The notes: generated by a model from the letters alone, not told the origin. A stretch of 64,000 nucleotides of DNA from Streptomyces echinatus (GCF_014203595.1 NZ_JACHJK010000003.1:310001-374000); one strand, 5' to 3'; shown: positions 43,992 through 53,288, counted from the stretch's first letter. Numbers and translations are program-made.

Positions 43992-44969
43992 GTGGGTGCC
44001 GATCAGCCGTGGGGCGCGTCTCCGGTCCTGGAGCGGGAGGCGCGGGAGTTCGTCCGTGTGCACCGCTGTCCGGCGGTGCTTCCGGGGGCCGATCCGGCAC
44101 CGGCGCGCGCCGAGGTCGCTCCGTTGGTCGGTGGCGGCGGCCTGGCGGACGTGGACGAGGAGTGGCTGGCCCTTCCGGGCCGGCGCGGCGAACGGATCCG
44201 GGTCCGGGTGCTGCGGCCTGCGGGGGCCGTCGGCCCCCTGCCGGTCGTGCTGTTCCTGCACGGGCTGGGCTGGATGCTGACCGATGCGACGGCGCACGAC
44301 GGCCTGGTCGCCGATCTGACGCTGGGCGCGGACGCGGCCGTGGTCGTACCGGAGTACGACCGGACGCCCGAGGTCCGCTACCCGGTGGCGCTTGAACAGG
44401 TGTACGCGGTGGCGCGCTGGGTCGGTGCGCACGGTGGGGCGTGCGGGCTGGACGGCGGGCGACTGGCGGTGGCCGGGGTGTCGGCGGGGGCGAACCTCGC
44501 GGCCGCGCTGGCGCTGCTGGCGAGCCGGCGCGGTGGGCCGCGGCTCGCTCACCAGGTGCTGGTCTGTCCGGTGACGGACGCGCGCATGGACACGGCGTCC
44601 TACCGGGAGTTCGGCGACGGCTACTTCCTCGGCCGGGAGGCCATGGGTCAGTTCTGGCGGCAGTACGTGCCGGATGCCACCGACCGGCTGGCGAGCACGG
44701 CCTGCCCCGCACGGGCGACGGACGAGGAACTCGCCGGTCTGCCGCCCGCGCTGGTCGTGACGGCGGAGGCGGACGTGCTGCGGGACGAGGGTGAGTCCTA
44801 CGCGGCGCGGCTGCGCCGGGCGCGGGTGCCGGTGGTGTCGATGCGGTACCACGGCACGGTGCACGGGTTCGTGCTGTTCGACGAGCTGCGCGACAGCCCG
44901 GCGGGCCGGGCGGCTCGTACTCAGGTGCTGGACACCCTGCACACGGCCCTCCACGCCTGGCCCGTCTGA
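43992..44969 (+). CDS. Alpha/beta hydrolase, HSL family, esterase A
   Basis: A 325-residue protein. Hormone-sensitive-lipase landmarks: LFLHGLGW (oxyanion loop; canonical HGGG), VVVPEYDRTPEVRYPVALEQ, nucleophile elbow GVSAGANLAAAL (GDSAGG in most), ADVLRDEGE and HGTVHGFV for the acid and His. The triad seems complete, with two substitutions around the oxyanion hole. Hydrolyses carboxyl esters by family. About half of the residues agree with the 53289-54260 protein, so the two are paralogues. GTG 43992 has AGGAG five bases upstream. Divergent from AraC regulator A. Confidence 0.92.
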   Translation: MGADQPWGASPVLEREAREFVRVHRCPAVLPGADPAPARAEVAPLVGGGGLADVDEEWLALPGRRGERIRVRVLRPAGAVGPLPVVLFLHGLGWMLTDATAHDGLVADLTLGADAAVVVPEYDRTPEVRYPVALEQVYAVARWVGAHGGACGLDGGRLAVAGVSAGANLAAALALLASRRGGPRLAHQVLVCPVTDARMDTASYREFGDGYFLGREAMGQFWRQYVPDATDRLASTACPARATDEELAGLPPALVVTAEADVLRDEGESYAARLRRARVPVVSMRYHGTVHGFVLFDELRDSPAGRAARTQVLDTLHTALHAWPV

Positions 44970-45009
44970 GGATGCCGGGTCGCTGGCGCCGAGAGCGGCC
45001 GCCGCTTTG

Positions 45010-47865
45010 TCACTCGCCGGGGCTCGGGCCGTCCAGTGCCCGTGCGACCGCGGCGCGGGAGGCGATGCCGAGCTTGGGGAAGGCCTTGGCCAGATGTCCG
45101 CCGACGGTACGCGGGGACAGGCTCAGCCGGGCGCCGATCTCCTTGTTCGTCAGCCCGTCCGCCGCGAGCCGGGCGATCCGCAGTTCCTGTGCCGTGAGGG
45201 AGGCGGGGCCGCCGGTCCGGGTGAGGGCGCGCAGTTCCCGTTCGGCGCGCTCGGCCCAGGGCCGGGCGCGCAGCGTGCGGAAGGTGCTCAGGGCCCGTTC
45301 CAGCGTCTCGCGTGCCTGTGCGCGCCGGCGGTCGCGCAGCCGGGCGCCGTGCGCCAGCCGCAGCCTGGCCAGTTCGAACGCCCACTGGTCGGCGCCGGGT
45401 ACGGCGTAGGCCGCCGCGTACAGCGCGTCGGCGTCCTCGTCGGCGGCGGCGAGCGCCCGCGCGGCGGCCAGCAGGAAGGCGTGGTGCGGCGAGATGTCGC
45501 CCATCCGTGCCGCGTCGGCCGCCGCCACGTGCGCCCGCGCCTGCGCCGTCCGACCGGTGCGCAGGGCCGCGTCCACGAAGTCGAAGAAGGGCAGGTGGAA
45601 CCGGGGCAGGTCGGCCGGCAGGGCTCCGGGCGGGGTCAGACCGGACAGGATGGCGTACGCCTCCTCGTCCCGGCCGTGTGCGAGGGCGGCGAGGGCGCGC
45701 AGGTGCGTGAGGTGGTCCACGACGAACTTCATGCGGGCGCGGGCGGCCAGGGGCCTGAGGGCGCGGTCGGCGGCGAGCAGGCCTTCCTCGTCACCGCGTC
45801 CGGCGAGGAAGTGGGCGTGGTGGTGGCGGAGGAGCAGGGCGTTGCAGTGGTACCCGAGGGCTTCGGCCGCCTCGGCCTCGCGCAGGCACGCCTCGGCCCG
45901 GTCCCAGTTGCCGTGCAGATAGTCCTGGTAGGCGCCGGCCTTGGCGATGCTGCCCTGGGTGGCGTAGGCGTGCTGGCCCAGGAAGCGGCGCCGCAGGGAC
46001 GCGTCGGCCATGTCCAGCGCGGACGCGGTCCACAGCAGCAGCCAGGCGGCTCCGGCCTGCTGTTCCTGGCTCATGGTGGCGCCCATGGCACGCAGTTCGG
46101 CGCCTGTGCCGTGCGCGGTGCGGGCGGGGTCCGACCAGGCCCGGCGGCACAGGTCGGCGAGCGGGGAGACCTGGTCCCGGTGGGCCAGCAGGGCGGCCCG
46201 GCCGCGCGGGTCGGAGGTGTACACCGTCGCCAGCAGCAGCTTGAAGTACATCTGCTCGGCGAGATCGCCGAACGGTCCGGCGCAGGGTTCCGCCCGGGAG
46301 AGGGCTGCCAGGGCCTGCGGGAGCAGGCTGAACGACGACTCGAAGTCGACGTGGTGGCTCTGGTCGACGTAGACGACGGCGTAGGCGTACAGCGGTGCGC
46401 TGTCGTCGGGGACCGGTGTCCGGCGCAGTTCGTCGACCAGTTTCGCCGCGTACGGCAGTCGTCCGCCGCGTGCCGCCATGACCGCGGCCCAGATCAGGCG
46501 GCGGGTGCGGTCCTCGGCGCCGGTGCTCAGGGCGGCCGCGCGGTGCAGCAGCAGGGCCCCTTCGGCGTCGCCGCCGCGCAGTGCCAGGCGCCCCGCGGCC
46601 TCCTGGAGCCGTCGGGCCAGGTCGGCGTCGGGGAGGCGGGTCGCGTCCGCCTGGTGCCCGAGGGCCCGGGGGTCGTCGTAGGGGAGTGCGGCGGCGAGCC
46701 TGCGGTGGGCGGCCCGACGCTCGGGCCCGGAGGCACGGGCGACGACGGCGCCGCGCACCAGCGGGTGCCGGAAGGAGAGCCGGCCGTCCGGGTCCAGATG
46801 GGCGAGTCCACTGGTCTCGATCTCGTCGAGCACGTCGGCCGCGCTTCGCGGGACGAGGTCGTGGAGCCGGTCCGGCGTCACGGCCGTCGCCGCCGTGCCG
46901 CCCAGGGCGGCGTGCAGCAGCACTTGGGTGGCTGCCTCGGACAACTGGTCGAGGCGGGGTGCGAACAACCGCTCCAGGCGTCGGCCGAGCGGGAACCGCC
47001 CGGGCAGGGGCATGACGCCGCGTGCCTGGTCGGGATGGAGGTGCGCCGGCAGTTCGACCAGGGCCAGCGGGTTGCCGGAGGCCTCCTGGAGGATGCGGTC
47101 GGCCGTGGTGACGGCCAGCTGCGGGTGCCGGGTGCGCAGCAGCGTGCGGGCGTCCGGGCCGTCCAGGGCGGTCAGTTCGACGACGGTGCCGGGGCCTCCC
47201 TCCACCATGGGCCCTTCCGGGCGGGTCGCGCCGACGAAGGCCAGCGGCATCTCGCTGGTCCTGCGCTGGAGGAACGCGAACACCTCGGCGCTGGAGGGGT
47301 CGACCCACTGCAGGTCGTCCAGGAGGACCAGCACAGGGCGCATGCGTGCCTCCCCCGCGAGCAGGGCCAGTGCGGCGGCGCCCACCAGGAAGCCGACGCG
47401 TGCCGGTTCCGTGGCCTCGCCGAGGGCGAAGGCGAGGGCCCGGCGCTGTGGCTCCGGCAGGGCCCGCATACGATCCCTCAACGGCCACAGCACCTGATGC
47501 AGCGCGCCGAACGCCACCTCTGCCTCGGCCTCGGCGCCCACCGCGCGCAGCACGGTGAACCCCAGCGTTCGCGCCTCGCCGTCGGCCCAGTCCAGCAGTG
47601 CCGTCTTGCCGATTCCCGCGTCCCCTTGCAGGAGGGTTCCGGTTCCGCCGCGTCCCGCACGGGCCGCCTGCAATACGCGCCGCAGCAGGGCCTGCTCCGG
47701 GGCACGGCCGGTCAACGCGGTCCGGTCCGGGGCCGGTTGGCCGGGGGGCGCCTGGGCCGGGACAGCCGGAGCCGGGCCGTCGGGGGCCGTGTGGTCCGGG
47801 GTCGTAGGGGCCGCGGGCCGGTGGTCGTCGGACAGGGCCGCTCCGGCCCGGGCCACTCGCGGCGG
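45010..47865 (-). CDS. LAL-type LuxR regulator with ATPase
   Basis: A protein of about 951 residues. An AAA-like ATPase (Walker A GDAGIGKTALL near 80, Walker B VLVLLDDLQWVD) is followed by a long helical repeat part and a C-terminal LuxR HTH (LTAQELRIARLAADGLTNKE, IGARLSLSPRTVGGHLAKAF). This is the LAL (large ATP-binding LuxR) plan, often pathway activators in Streptomyces. The start is not certain: GTG 47865 and GTG 47856 are the nearest after the AraC stop, and neither has a good ribosome site. The frame continues open upstream through the AraC gene but that part is antisense-like noise. Confidence 0.9.
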   Translation of the reverse strand, partial: PPRVARAGAALSDDHRPAAPTTPDHTAPDGPAPAVPAQAPPGQPAPDRTALTGRAPEQALLRRVLQAARAGRGGTGTLLQGDAGIGKTALLDWADGEARTLGFTVLRAVGAEAEAEVAFGALHQVLWPLRDRMRALPEPQRRALAFALGEATEPARVGFLVGAAALALLAGEARMRPVLVLLDDLQWVDPSSAEVFAFLQRRTSEMPLAFVGATRPEGPMVEGGPGTVVELTALDGPDARTLLRTRHPQLAVTTADRILQEASGNPLALVELPAHLHPDQARGVMPLPGRFPLGRRLERLFAPRLDQLSEAATQVLLHAALGGTAATAVTPDRLHDLVPRSAADVLDEIETSGLAHLDPDGRLSFRHPLVRGAVVARASGPERRAAHRRLAAALPYDDPRALGHQADATRLPDADLARRLQEAAGRLALRGGDAEGALLLHRAAALSTGAEDRTRRLIWAAVMAARGGRLPYAAKLVDELRRTPVPDDSAPLYAYAVVYVDQSHHVDFESSFSLLPQALAALSRAEPCAGPFGDLAEQMYFKLLLATVYTSDPRGRAALLAHRDQVSPLADLCRRAWSDPARTAHGTGAELRAMGATMSQEQQAGAAWLLLWTASALDMADASLRRRFLGQHAYATQGSIAKAGAYQDYLHGNWDRAEACLREAEAAEALGYHCNALLLRHHHAHFLAGRGDEEGLLAADRALRPLAARARMKFVVDHLTHLRALAALAHGRDEEAYAILSGLTPPGALPADLPRFHLPFFDFVDAALRTGRTAQARAHVAAADAARMGDISPHHAFLLAAARALAAADEDADALYAAAYAVPGADQWAFELARLRLAHGARLRDRRRAQARETLERALSTFRTLRARPWAERAERELRALTRTGGPASLTAQELRIARLAADGLTNKEIGARLSLSPRTVGGHLAKAFPKLGIASRAAVARALDGPSPGE

Positions 47866-48016
47866 CACGGCGTCGCACTCGACGCCGGGAGCCTCGGGCG
47901 ACGGGACGCGCGCCGGAACCGTGTCGGGACACAACGGAGGGATGCCGGGTGCGGTGCGCGCCGCCGCGGGCGCCGGGGTGGCGACTTCCGTCGCCTGACG
48001 TGGTGCTGTGATGGCG

Positions 48017-49084
48017 TCAGGCCGCACGGGAGCAGTCCCCGCCTGTAGTGGGGGCAGTGACCCGGCGGTGGCCGGCGGGCCCCTCGGGTGAGGACGGCGT
48101 TCCGGCGGCGCTCGGTGCCGGGAGCCCTTCGCGCTGCGCGGCTGCCGCCCGACGGCGCCATTCGCGCGGGGAGTGGCCGTAGACGCCGCGGAACACCCGG
48201 CTGAAGTGGGCCGGATTGACGAAGCCCCAGCGGTTGGCGACCACGGCCACGGCGGGTGCGGCCCTGCCGCCGCGGGCCAGTTCCCGTGCGCACTCCTCCA
48301 GGCGACGACGCTGGATGAGACGGGCGACGGTGATGCCCTCGTCCTCGAAGATCCGGTGCAGGTAGCGCAGGGAGATGTGGTGGGCGGCGGCCACGGCCTC
48401 CGGCGCCAGTCCGGGATCCGCCAGATGACGATCGATGTGATCGCGGACGCGCAGCACCAGGTCCTCCCGCCCGGTGGCGATGCCCCGAAGCGGGTTGCGC
48501 TCGGCCACCAGCGTGCCGAAGAGATCCACGACACTGGCCGCGAGCCTCGCGCCGTCGACCGGGCCGTAGGCGTGGGCGGAGGCGAGCAGCGTGGCGAGGA
48601 AGGGGCCGAGGAGCGCGCCGAAGCCGTCGGTGCCGGCGACGGCGGTCGCCGTGACCGCCCGCAGTTCCTCGTCGGAGCAGTCCAGCCCGCGGCGAGGCAG
48701 GTGCACGAGGTGGCAGACGAACCGTTCCGGGAAGTCGAGGGTGTACGGCCGGGCCGTGTCGTAGACGAGGAGGTCGCCCGTGGCCGCGACGGCGTGCCGC
48801 CCGTCCTGGAGCAGCGTCGCCGTGCCCGTCGTCAGCACCAGGACGGCCACGCACGGCTCGTCCGCCGTCCCGTGGTGCGCCGGCCTCCCGCTGAGGCGTA
48901 CGGCGTCGGCTTCCAGGGAGCAGGTCCGCAGGCTGCCGAGGCGGCCGCCGGTGATCCGGCCGGCGAGGGAACCGCTGCCCCGGGGCGTCACAGCCATCGG
49001 GGCGAGGGCCGTGGCGAGGACCGGCCGCCAGCGATCGAGCCCGTCCCCCGCAGGCATCGTGTCCGTCGACAGCACTTGTTCCAC
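48017..49084 (-). CDS. AraC-family regulator B
   Basis: A 355-residue paralogue of regulator A. The effector part has CVAVLVLTTGTATLLQDGRH and YDTARPYTLDFPERF; the HTH part has LAPEAVAAAHHISLRYLHRI and VAVVANRWGFVNPAHFSRVF with GVYGHSPREWRRRA. GTG 49084 follows AGGAG by six bases. Transcribed toward the LAL gene with 150 bases between. Likely activator of hydrolase promoters in this region. Confidence 0.92.
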   Translation of the reverse strand: MEQVLSTDTMPAGDGLDRWRPVLATALAPMAVTPRGSGSLAGRITGGRLGSLRTCSLEADAVRLSGRPAHHGTADEPCVAVLVLTTGTATLLQDGRHAVAATGDLLVYDTARPYTLDFPERFVCHLVHLPRRGLDCSDEELRAVTATAVAGTDGFGALLGPFLATLLASAHAYGPVDGARLAASVVDLFGTLVAERNPLRGIATGREDLVLRVRDHIDRHLADPGLAPEAVAAAHHISLRYLHRIFEDEGITVARLIQRRRLEECARELARGGRAAPAVAVVANRWGFVNPAHFSRVFRGVYGHSPREWRRRAAAAQREGLPAPSAAGTPSSPEGPAGHRRVTAPTTGGDCSRAA

Positions 49085-49281
49085 CTGGTTCTCCTCTCCG
49101 GTACGAGCAATCAACCAGCCCGCCGGGGCGTGTACCAGGCACTCTCCAGGCAGAAAGGGAAGCGACCCCGCGTTCGTGGCCGGCGCGGTGCGCGCAGGGA
49201 ACAGCTCGGTGCACACACCGGCAGGCCAGGGCGTCCACGCGCGCGTATCGTGGCAGCGCCGCCCGGGGCAGGCGGTGGGTG

Positions 49282-51576
49282 TCAGTGCGCATCCAGGCGG
49301 GCGAGCCGGGAACGGGCCTCGGCGACCCGCTGGGGGTCCGCGCCGGGGCCGAGGGCGGCGCACCGTGTGAACACCTCGCGCGCCTCGGCGGAGCGGCCGG
49401 CCGCGAGGAGGACTTCACCGAGAGCGAGCAGGTAGCGGCTCTCCAGGGCGGTGTTGCCGTCGGAGCGGGTCAGCGCGACCGAGGTGCGCAGGTGCTCCAC
49501 CGCCTCGTCCCAGCGTCCCAGACGGCTGTGGCTGAGCCCGATCCCCGCGAGTGCGCTGACTCGCGCGAAGGCGGCGATGTGCGGCTCGACGCGGTCACCG
49601 GCCCCGTCCAGTCGGGTCATGACCTCGCGGTAGGTCTCGATCGCCTCGTGGTCGAGCCCGGTGGCCCGCAGTTCCAGGGCGCGGCCGAGCAGGGCCTGCA
49701 GCATGCCGTGCAGGTCCCCTCCGGCGTCGAAGAGCGCGGCGGCCAGGGCGTTGTGTTCGGCGGTGGGCCCGTGCTCGCCCAGCAGCCGGTGGGCCCAGGC
49801 GGTGTACTGGTGTGCCCATGCCTGCTGCACGAGGTCACCGGCCCGCCGGGCCGCGGCGAGTGCGCGGGCGGAGTAGGTGAGGCTGTCGCGGGGCCTGCCC
49901 TCGCACAGCAGCACCGCCCAGGCGTAGTAGTTGAGTTGGGTGGCTTCGAGCAGCGGGTCGCCGAGCGCCTCGGCGGCGCGGACGGCGGCGCCGAAGACCT
50001 CGGGCCAGTGCCCCCAGAAGATCCACTGGTCGGAGAACCAGTGCAGGGACTCGGCCACCTCGACGACGCCGGCATGGTCGCCGTCCGCCGCGGCGGCGTG
50101 CAGGGCTGCCAGCCAGTTGGCGGCCTCGGTCTGGAGCCACTCGCGGGCCCTGTCGGCGCTGGAGAGGTCCACCGTGTCCTGCCAGGAGGCGGGTGGGGCG
50201 CCGTGGTCGGGTTCGTACCAGCGGCCGGCGACGACGGCGGTCTCCAGCAGCCAGCGGTACATCGCCCGGCGGGCCCGCTCGATGTCCGCCGCCGGCTCCT
50301 CGGCGGCGAGACGGTCACGGCCGTACAGGCACAGCAGGTCGTGCAGCCGGTACCGGTCCCCCATGGTGCCGAGCAGGCCCACCTCGACCAGCTCCTCCAG
50401 GGTGTCCTCGGTGTCGCGGAGGTCCTGGCCGGTGAGCCGGGCGGCGCAGGGCGCGCTGACGTCCGGTCCGGGTACCAGGGACAGGCGCCGGAACATGCGG
50501 GCCGCCGTGGGCGTGAGCTGCCGGTAGGACAGGTCGAAGGCGCCCGCCACCCGTAGGTCCCCGGCCGAGAGCGCCTCCAGGCGCCGTTCCTCGTGCGCCA
50601 GCCGGTCCGCCAGCCGGCGGACGCTCCAACCGGTGCGGGTCGTGAGCCAGTTGCCCGCCACCCTGAGCGCCAGCGGAAGGTGTTCGCAGAGCCGGGCGAC
50701 CTCCTGGAGCGCCTCCGGCTCCGCCGTCGCGCGTTCCTCGCCGACGAGGGAGGTCAGGAAGGCCGCCGACTCGGCGGGTTCGAGCCGCCCGAGCGGCAGC
50801 CGGTGCACGTCGTCCAGCCCGGTGAGCATACGGCGGCTGGTCACCAGGACCAGCGTTCCGCCGGAGCCCGGAAGCAGCGGACGTACCTGTGTCTCGTCAC
50901 GGGCGTCGTCCAGCACCAGCAGACAGCGCCGGTCGGCGAGGACCTGCCGGTAGACCGCGGGATGGGCCTGCGGTCCCGCCTTCGCCAGGTCGCGGTCGGG
51001 CACGCCGAGGGCCTTGAGCACGCGGACCATCAGCTCGGGCGGTTCGGGTGCACTGTCGTCGGTGCCGCGCAGGTCCAGCATGAGCTGTCCGTCCGGGAAG
51101 CGGTCGGCGAGCCGGCGCGCGGCGCGCAGTGCCAGGGTCGTCTTGCCCGTGCCGGGTGCTCCGTGCACGGCGAGGACGACGGGCTGGGCCGCGGCTCCGG
51201 CCGGGGTCCCGCGGTCGTCGGCGGCGCCCGCTCCCGGGCGTCCGGCGAGTGTCTCCAGCCACGCCAGTTCCTCCGCGCGGCCGACGAAGTCGTCGATGCC
51301 ACGGGGGAAGGAACGTACGCCGACGGGGCTGTAACCGGGGGCGCGCCCGGCCCGGGCTGCCGCGAGCAGCCGCTCGCCCTCGGTGTCGTCGAGACCCAGT
51401 CCGTTCGCGAGGGCGGCCACCGTCCGGCGTTGCGGGGCGGCCCGGCGGCCGCGTTCCAGGTCGCCGATTCCGCGCACGCTGACGCCGGACGCCTCCGCAA
51501 GGGCTTCGATGGTCAGCGACTTCGCCAGCCGTATCTCCCGCAGCAGCGCCCCGAACGCGGCCCCTTGTGCGGACAC
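49282..51576 (-). CDS. XRE-NB-ARC-TPR (STAND) regulator B
   Basis: A 764-residue paralogue of regulator A, in opposite orientation. XRE HTH at 5-75 (KSLTIEALAEASGVSVRGIG), Walker A GAPGTGKTT at about 142, RRCLLVLDDARDE, VTSRRMLTGLDD, HLPLALRVAGNWL, then TPRs with the same LHWFSDQWIFWGHWPEVF run near 511. About two residues in three agree over the whole length. GTG 51576 has GAGGGG upstream. Its own promoter has TTGATC/TAGAAT. Function by family: ligand- and ATP-dependent transcription control. Confidence 0.92.
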   Translation of the reverse strand: MSAQGAAFGALLREIRLAKSLTIEALAEASGVSVRGIGDLERGRRAAPQRRTVAALANGLGLDDTEGERLLAAARAGRAPGYSPVGVRSFPRGIDDFVGRAEELAWLETLAGRPGAGAADDRGTPAGAAAQPVVLAVHGAPGTGKTTLALRAARRLADRFPDGQLMLDLRGTDDSAPEPPELMVRVLKALGVPDRDLAKAGPQAHPAVYRQVLADRRCLLVLDDARDETQVRPLLPGSGGTLVLVTSRRMLTGLDDVHRLPLGRLEPAESAAFLTSLVGEERATAEPEALQEVARLCEHLPLALRVAGNWLTTRTGWSVRRLADRLAHEERRLEALSAGDLRVAGAFDLSYRQLTPTAARMFRRLSLVPGPDVSAPCAARLTGQDLRDTEDTLEELVEVGLLGTMGDRYRLHDLLCLYGRDRLAAEEPAADIERARRAMYRWLLETAVVAGRWYEPDHGAPPASWQDTVDLSSADRAREWLQTEAANWLAALHAAAADGDHAGVVEVAESLHWFSDQWIFWGHWPEVFGAAVRAAEALGDPLLEATQLNYYAWAVLLCEGRPRDSLTYSARALAAARRAGDLVQQAWAHQYTAWAHRLLGEHGPTAEHNALAAALFDAGGDLHGMLQALLGRALELRATGLDHEAIETYREVMTRLDGAGDRVEPHIAAFARVSALAGIGLSHSRLGRWDEAVEHLRTSVALTRSDGNTALESRYLLALGEVLLAAGRSAEAREVFTRCAALGPGADPQRVAEARSRLARLDAH
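49992..50046 (-). repeat. 55-bp segment identical to 41225-41279 (inverted)
   Basis: Exact inverted partner of 41225-41279 within the two STAND genes. The two copies lie 8.7 kb apart and could recombine to invert the DNA between them. Confidence 0.9.
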
Positions 51577-51600
51577 GCCGCCCCCCTCACACCCCAAAGT

Positions 51601-51637
51601 TTGATCATTCTAGTAGCAGTGGGGTGTTATCGATCAA
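51601..51637 (-). promoter_or_regulatory. Promoter of STAND regulator B
   Basis: Read on the minus strand: TTGATC, 19 bases, TAGAAT. The -35 hexamer and a GATCAA just beyond the -10 form an inverted repeat (plus-strand TTGATC at 51601 and GATCAA at 51632) that could be an operator. Unusually AT-rich for this region. Confidence 0.55.
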
Positions 51638-51768
51638 GAGAGGCCGACAGAGGGGCGAACCCGGCGCGAACGGCTCGTTCCCGCCGGGCGGACACGGGCC
51701 CGGGACGGACGGAGACCCGCCCGGGCGCCTCGTGGGCGGTCCGTGGCCGGGCCCGCCCGCGGAAGTGG

Positions 51769-52344
51769 TCACGCACGGACCAGCGGTGTGTCGACCAGGT
51801 GCTCGGCCAGGATCCAGGTCTGGAGTTCGCCGGTCCGGATCACCTGGGAGACGAGCACGTCGTTCGTGCCGTCGTCGCCCAGCTCCGCCACGCGGGCCGC
51901 CGCGTCGTGCGCGTCGGACAGGATCGTCTCGTGTGCCTCCAGCAGCCGGGACAGCATGGCGGGCACCTCCTCGACGCCGTCCGGCGGGCGCGGCACGGAC
52001 GTGATCTCGGCGACGTGACGGGGGTCCCCCACGGCCACGCCGCCCAGCGTCTGCACGCGCTCGGCGAGCGTGTCGACGAGGGCCAGCTGCTGGGAGGCGT
52101 GCTGGTCCAGGACGAGGTGCAGCTGGTAGAAGGTCGCGCCCCGCACCAGCCAGTGGTGCTTCTTGTAGAGGCCGTAGAGGATCTGGGTGTCCGCCAGTAC
52201 CTTGTTGAGGCGCTGGCAGGAGTACATGCGCGCCTCGAAGGACAGTGCCAGGGGGAACTGCTTGACGGTGCCGAACTCCTGGATGAGAGGGCCCTTCTGG
52301 TGCAGCCGGGGCTGGCTGCCGGTGTGCGACGTCTGGCTGGTCAT
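51769..52344 (-). CDS. dps: Dps-family ferritin
   Basis: A 191-residue protein. LYKKHHWLVRGATFYQLHLV and LDQHASQQLALVDTLAERVQ hold the His/Asp/Glu residues of the Dps ferroxidase site formed between subunits. Dps shells of twelve subunits store iron, use up peroxide and may bind DNA. The N-terminal 20 residues are flexible and the C-terminus ends DTPLVRA. ATG 52344 lies about 33 bases from the predicted transcription start. Own promoter with paired TGCGC repeats; not co-transcribed with the hydrolases because a terminator lies between. Confidence 0.93.
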   Translation of the reverse strand: MTSQTSHTGSQPRLHQKGPLIQEFGTVKQFPLALSFEARMYSCQRLNKVLADTQILYGLYKKHHWLVRGATFYQLHLVLDQHASQQLALVDTLAERVQTLGGVAVGDPRHVAEITSVPRPPDGVEEVPAMLSRLLEAHETILSDAHDAAARVAELGDDGTNDVLVSQVIRTGELQTWILAEHLVDTPLVRA

Positions 52345-52382
52345 GGTCCGCCTCCTGCGGTTCGTGCGAGGTGTGCACCAGT

Positions 52383-52447
52383 GACGCTAGGCGGCCGGAC
52401 CGCGGTCGTTCTGTCCGAGAGCGCATGTCCGCATGCCCGACAGCGCA
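52383..52447 (-). promoter_or_regulatory. dps promoter with TGCGC direct repeats
   Basis: On the minus strand: TGCGCTGTCGGG at 52447, TGCGCTCTCGGA starting 22 bases later at 52425, and TAGCGT (-10) starting 36 bases after the second repeat at 52389. The same spacings occur at the estB and amidohydrolase promoters. Direct repeats about two helical turns apart just upstream of -35 are typical of AraC-family activators. Confidence 0.75.
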
Positions 52448-52497
52448 TTGCCTGTACGTCCCCCGGAGCGGACGCGTACGTCGCGTGCGCACATGCC

Positions 52498-52539
52498 GAA
52501 CGGCCGCGCGGACGAGGGAAGTCGTCCACGCGGCCGTTC
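52498..52539 (-). terminator. Terminator of estB-hydrolase operon
   Basis: GAACGGCCGCG, mismatch C/A, GGACGA, six-base loop, TCGTCC, CGCGGCCGTTC: a 17-bp stem with one mismatch, 16 bases beyond the hydrolase stop. It separates the operon from dps. Confidence 0.85.
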
Positions 52540-52554
52540 CCGCCCGCGTTCCGG

Positions 52555-53268
52555 TCAGCTCGTCGCGCGGACCGCTTCACGGATCAGGTCGGCGACCTCC
52601 TCGGGCCGGGAGACGGCGACCGCGTGAGAGGCGCCCTCCAGCTCGACGATCGTCGCTCCGGCCCGCTTCGCGCCGTAGCGCTCGACCTCCGGGTTGATCG
52701 CCTGGTCGGCGGCGGCCACCAGTGCCCAGGACGGCTTGGTCCTCCACGCGGCGGCGGAGGCCTTCTCCTCGAACGCCGCGGCGGCGAGCGGGCGTTGCGC
52801 CGCGGCCAGGAGCTTGGTGGTTCCGGCGGGCACGTCGGCGGCGAAGACCGACGGGAAGGCGTCCTCGGCGATGGTCACCTCGACGGCCGGATCGGCGCCC
52901 GGCACCGGATAGGTCCACTGCTTGAGGTTGCTCACCAGCGGGGACGCCGGGAAGCGGCCCTGCAGCTCGCCGAGGCTCTCGCCCTCCTCCAGGACGTAGG
53001 CGGCGACGTACACCAGGCCGACGACGTTCTCGGTGGTGCCGGCGACGGTGATGAGCGCGCCGCCGTAGGAGTGGCCGACCAGCACGACGGGGCCGTCGAC
53101 CTGGGCGGCGACCGAGGCCACGTACGCGGCGTCGGCCGCGAGTCCGCGCAGCGGGTTGGGCGGGGCGATCACCGGGACGCCGTGGCGCTGAAGGTGGTCG
53201 ATGACGCCGGTCCAGCTGCCGGCGTCGGCGAAGGCTCCGTGGACGAGTACGGCCGTGGGAGTGGTCAT
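52555..53268 (-). CDS. Alpha/beta hydrolase (EstC/salicylate-esterase-like)
   Basis: A protein of 237 residues. VLVHGAFADAGSWTGVIDHL, the nucleophile elbow LVGHSYGGALIT (Ser about 76), ADQAIN near the acid and EGASHAVAVSRPEEVADLI with the catalytic His. This is the plan of small esterases related to plant methyl-salicylate esterase and pyrethroid hydrolase EstC, common in actinobacteria. ATG 53268 starts 20 bases after the esterase B stop, so the two form one operon. Substrate unknown. Confidence 0.9.
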   Translation of the reverse strand: MTTPTAVLVHGAFADAGSWTGVIDHLQRHGVPVIAPPNPLRGLAADAAYVASVAAQVDGPVVLVGHSYGGALITVAGTTENVVGLVYVAAYVLEEGESLGELQGRFPASPLVSNLKQWTYPVPGADPAVEVTIAEDAFPSVFAADVPAGTTKLLAAAQRPLAAAAFEEKASAAAWRTKPSWALVAAADQAINPEVERYGAKRAGATIVELEGASHAVAVSRPEEVADLIREAVRATS

Positions 53269-53288
53269 GGCAGGGGATCCGTTCCGGT

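Noticed and set aside
44791..48048. A 1085-codon open frame on the plus strand
   Set aside because: It is antisense to the LAL gene; composition is Gly/Gln/Arg-rich noise from high-GC third positions, while the minus-strand frame has clear Walker and LuxR motifs.
47866..48534. N-terminal extension of the LAL protein upstream to 48534
   Set aside because: This part overlaps the AraC regulator gene in another frame and has Ser/Trp/Arg-rich nonsense composition.
39710..51576. STAND proteins as antiphage (Avs-like) defence
   Set aside because: They have XRE DNA-binding domains and no nuclease or other effector domain, and sit among metabolic genes; a regulator role fits better.
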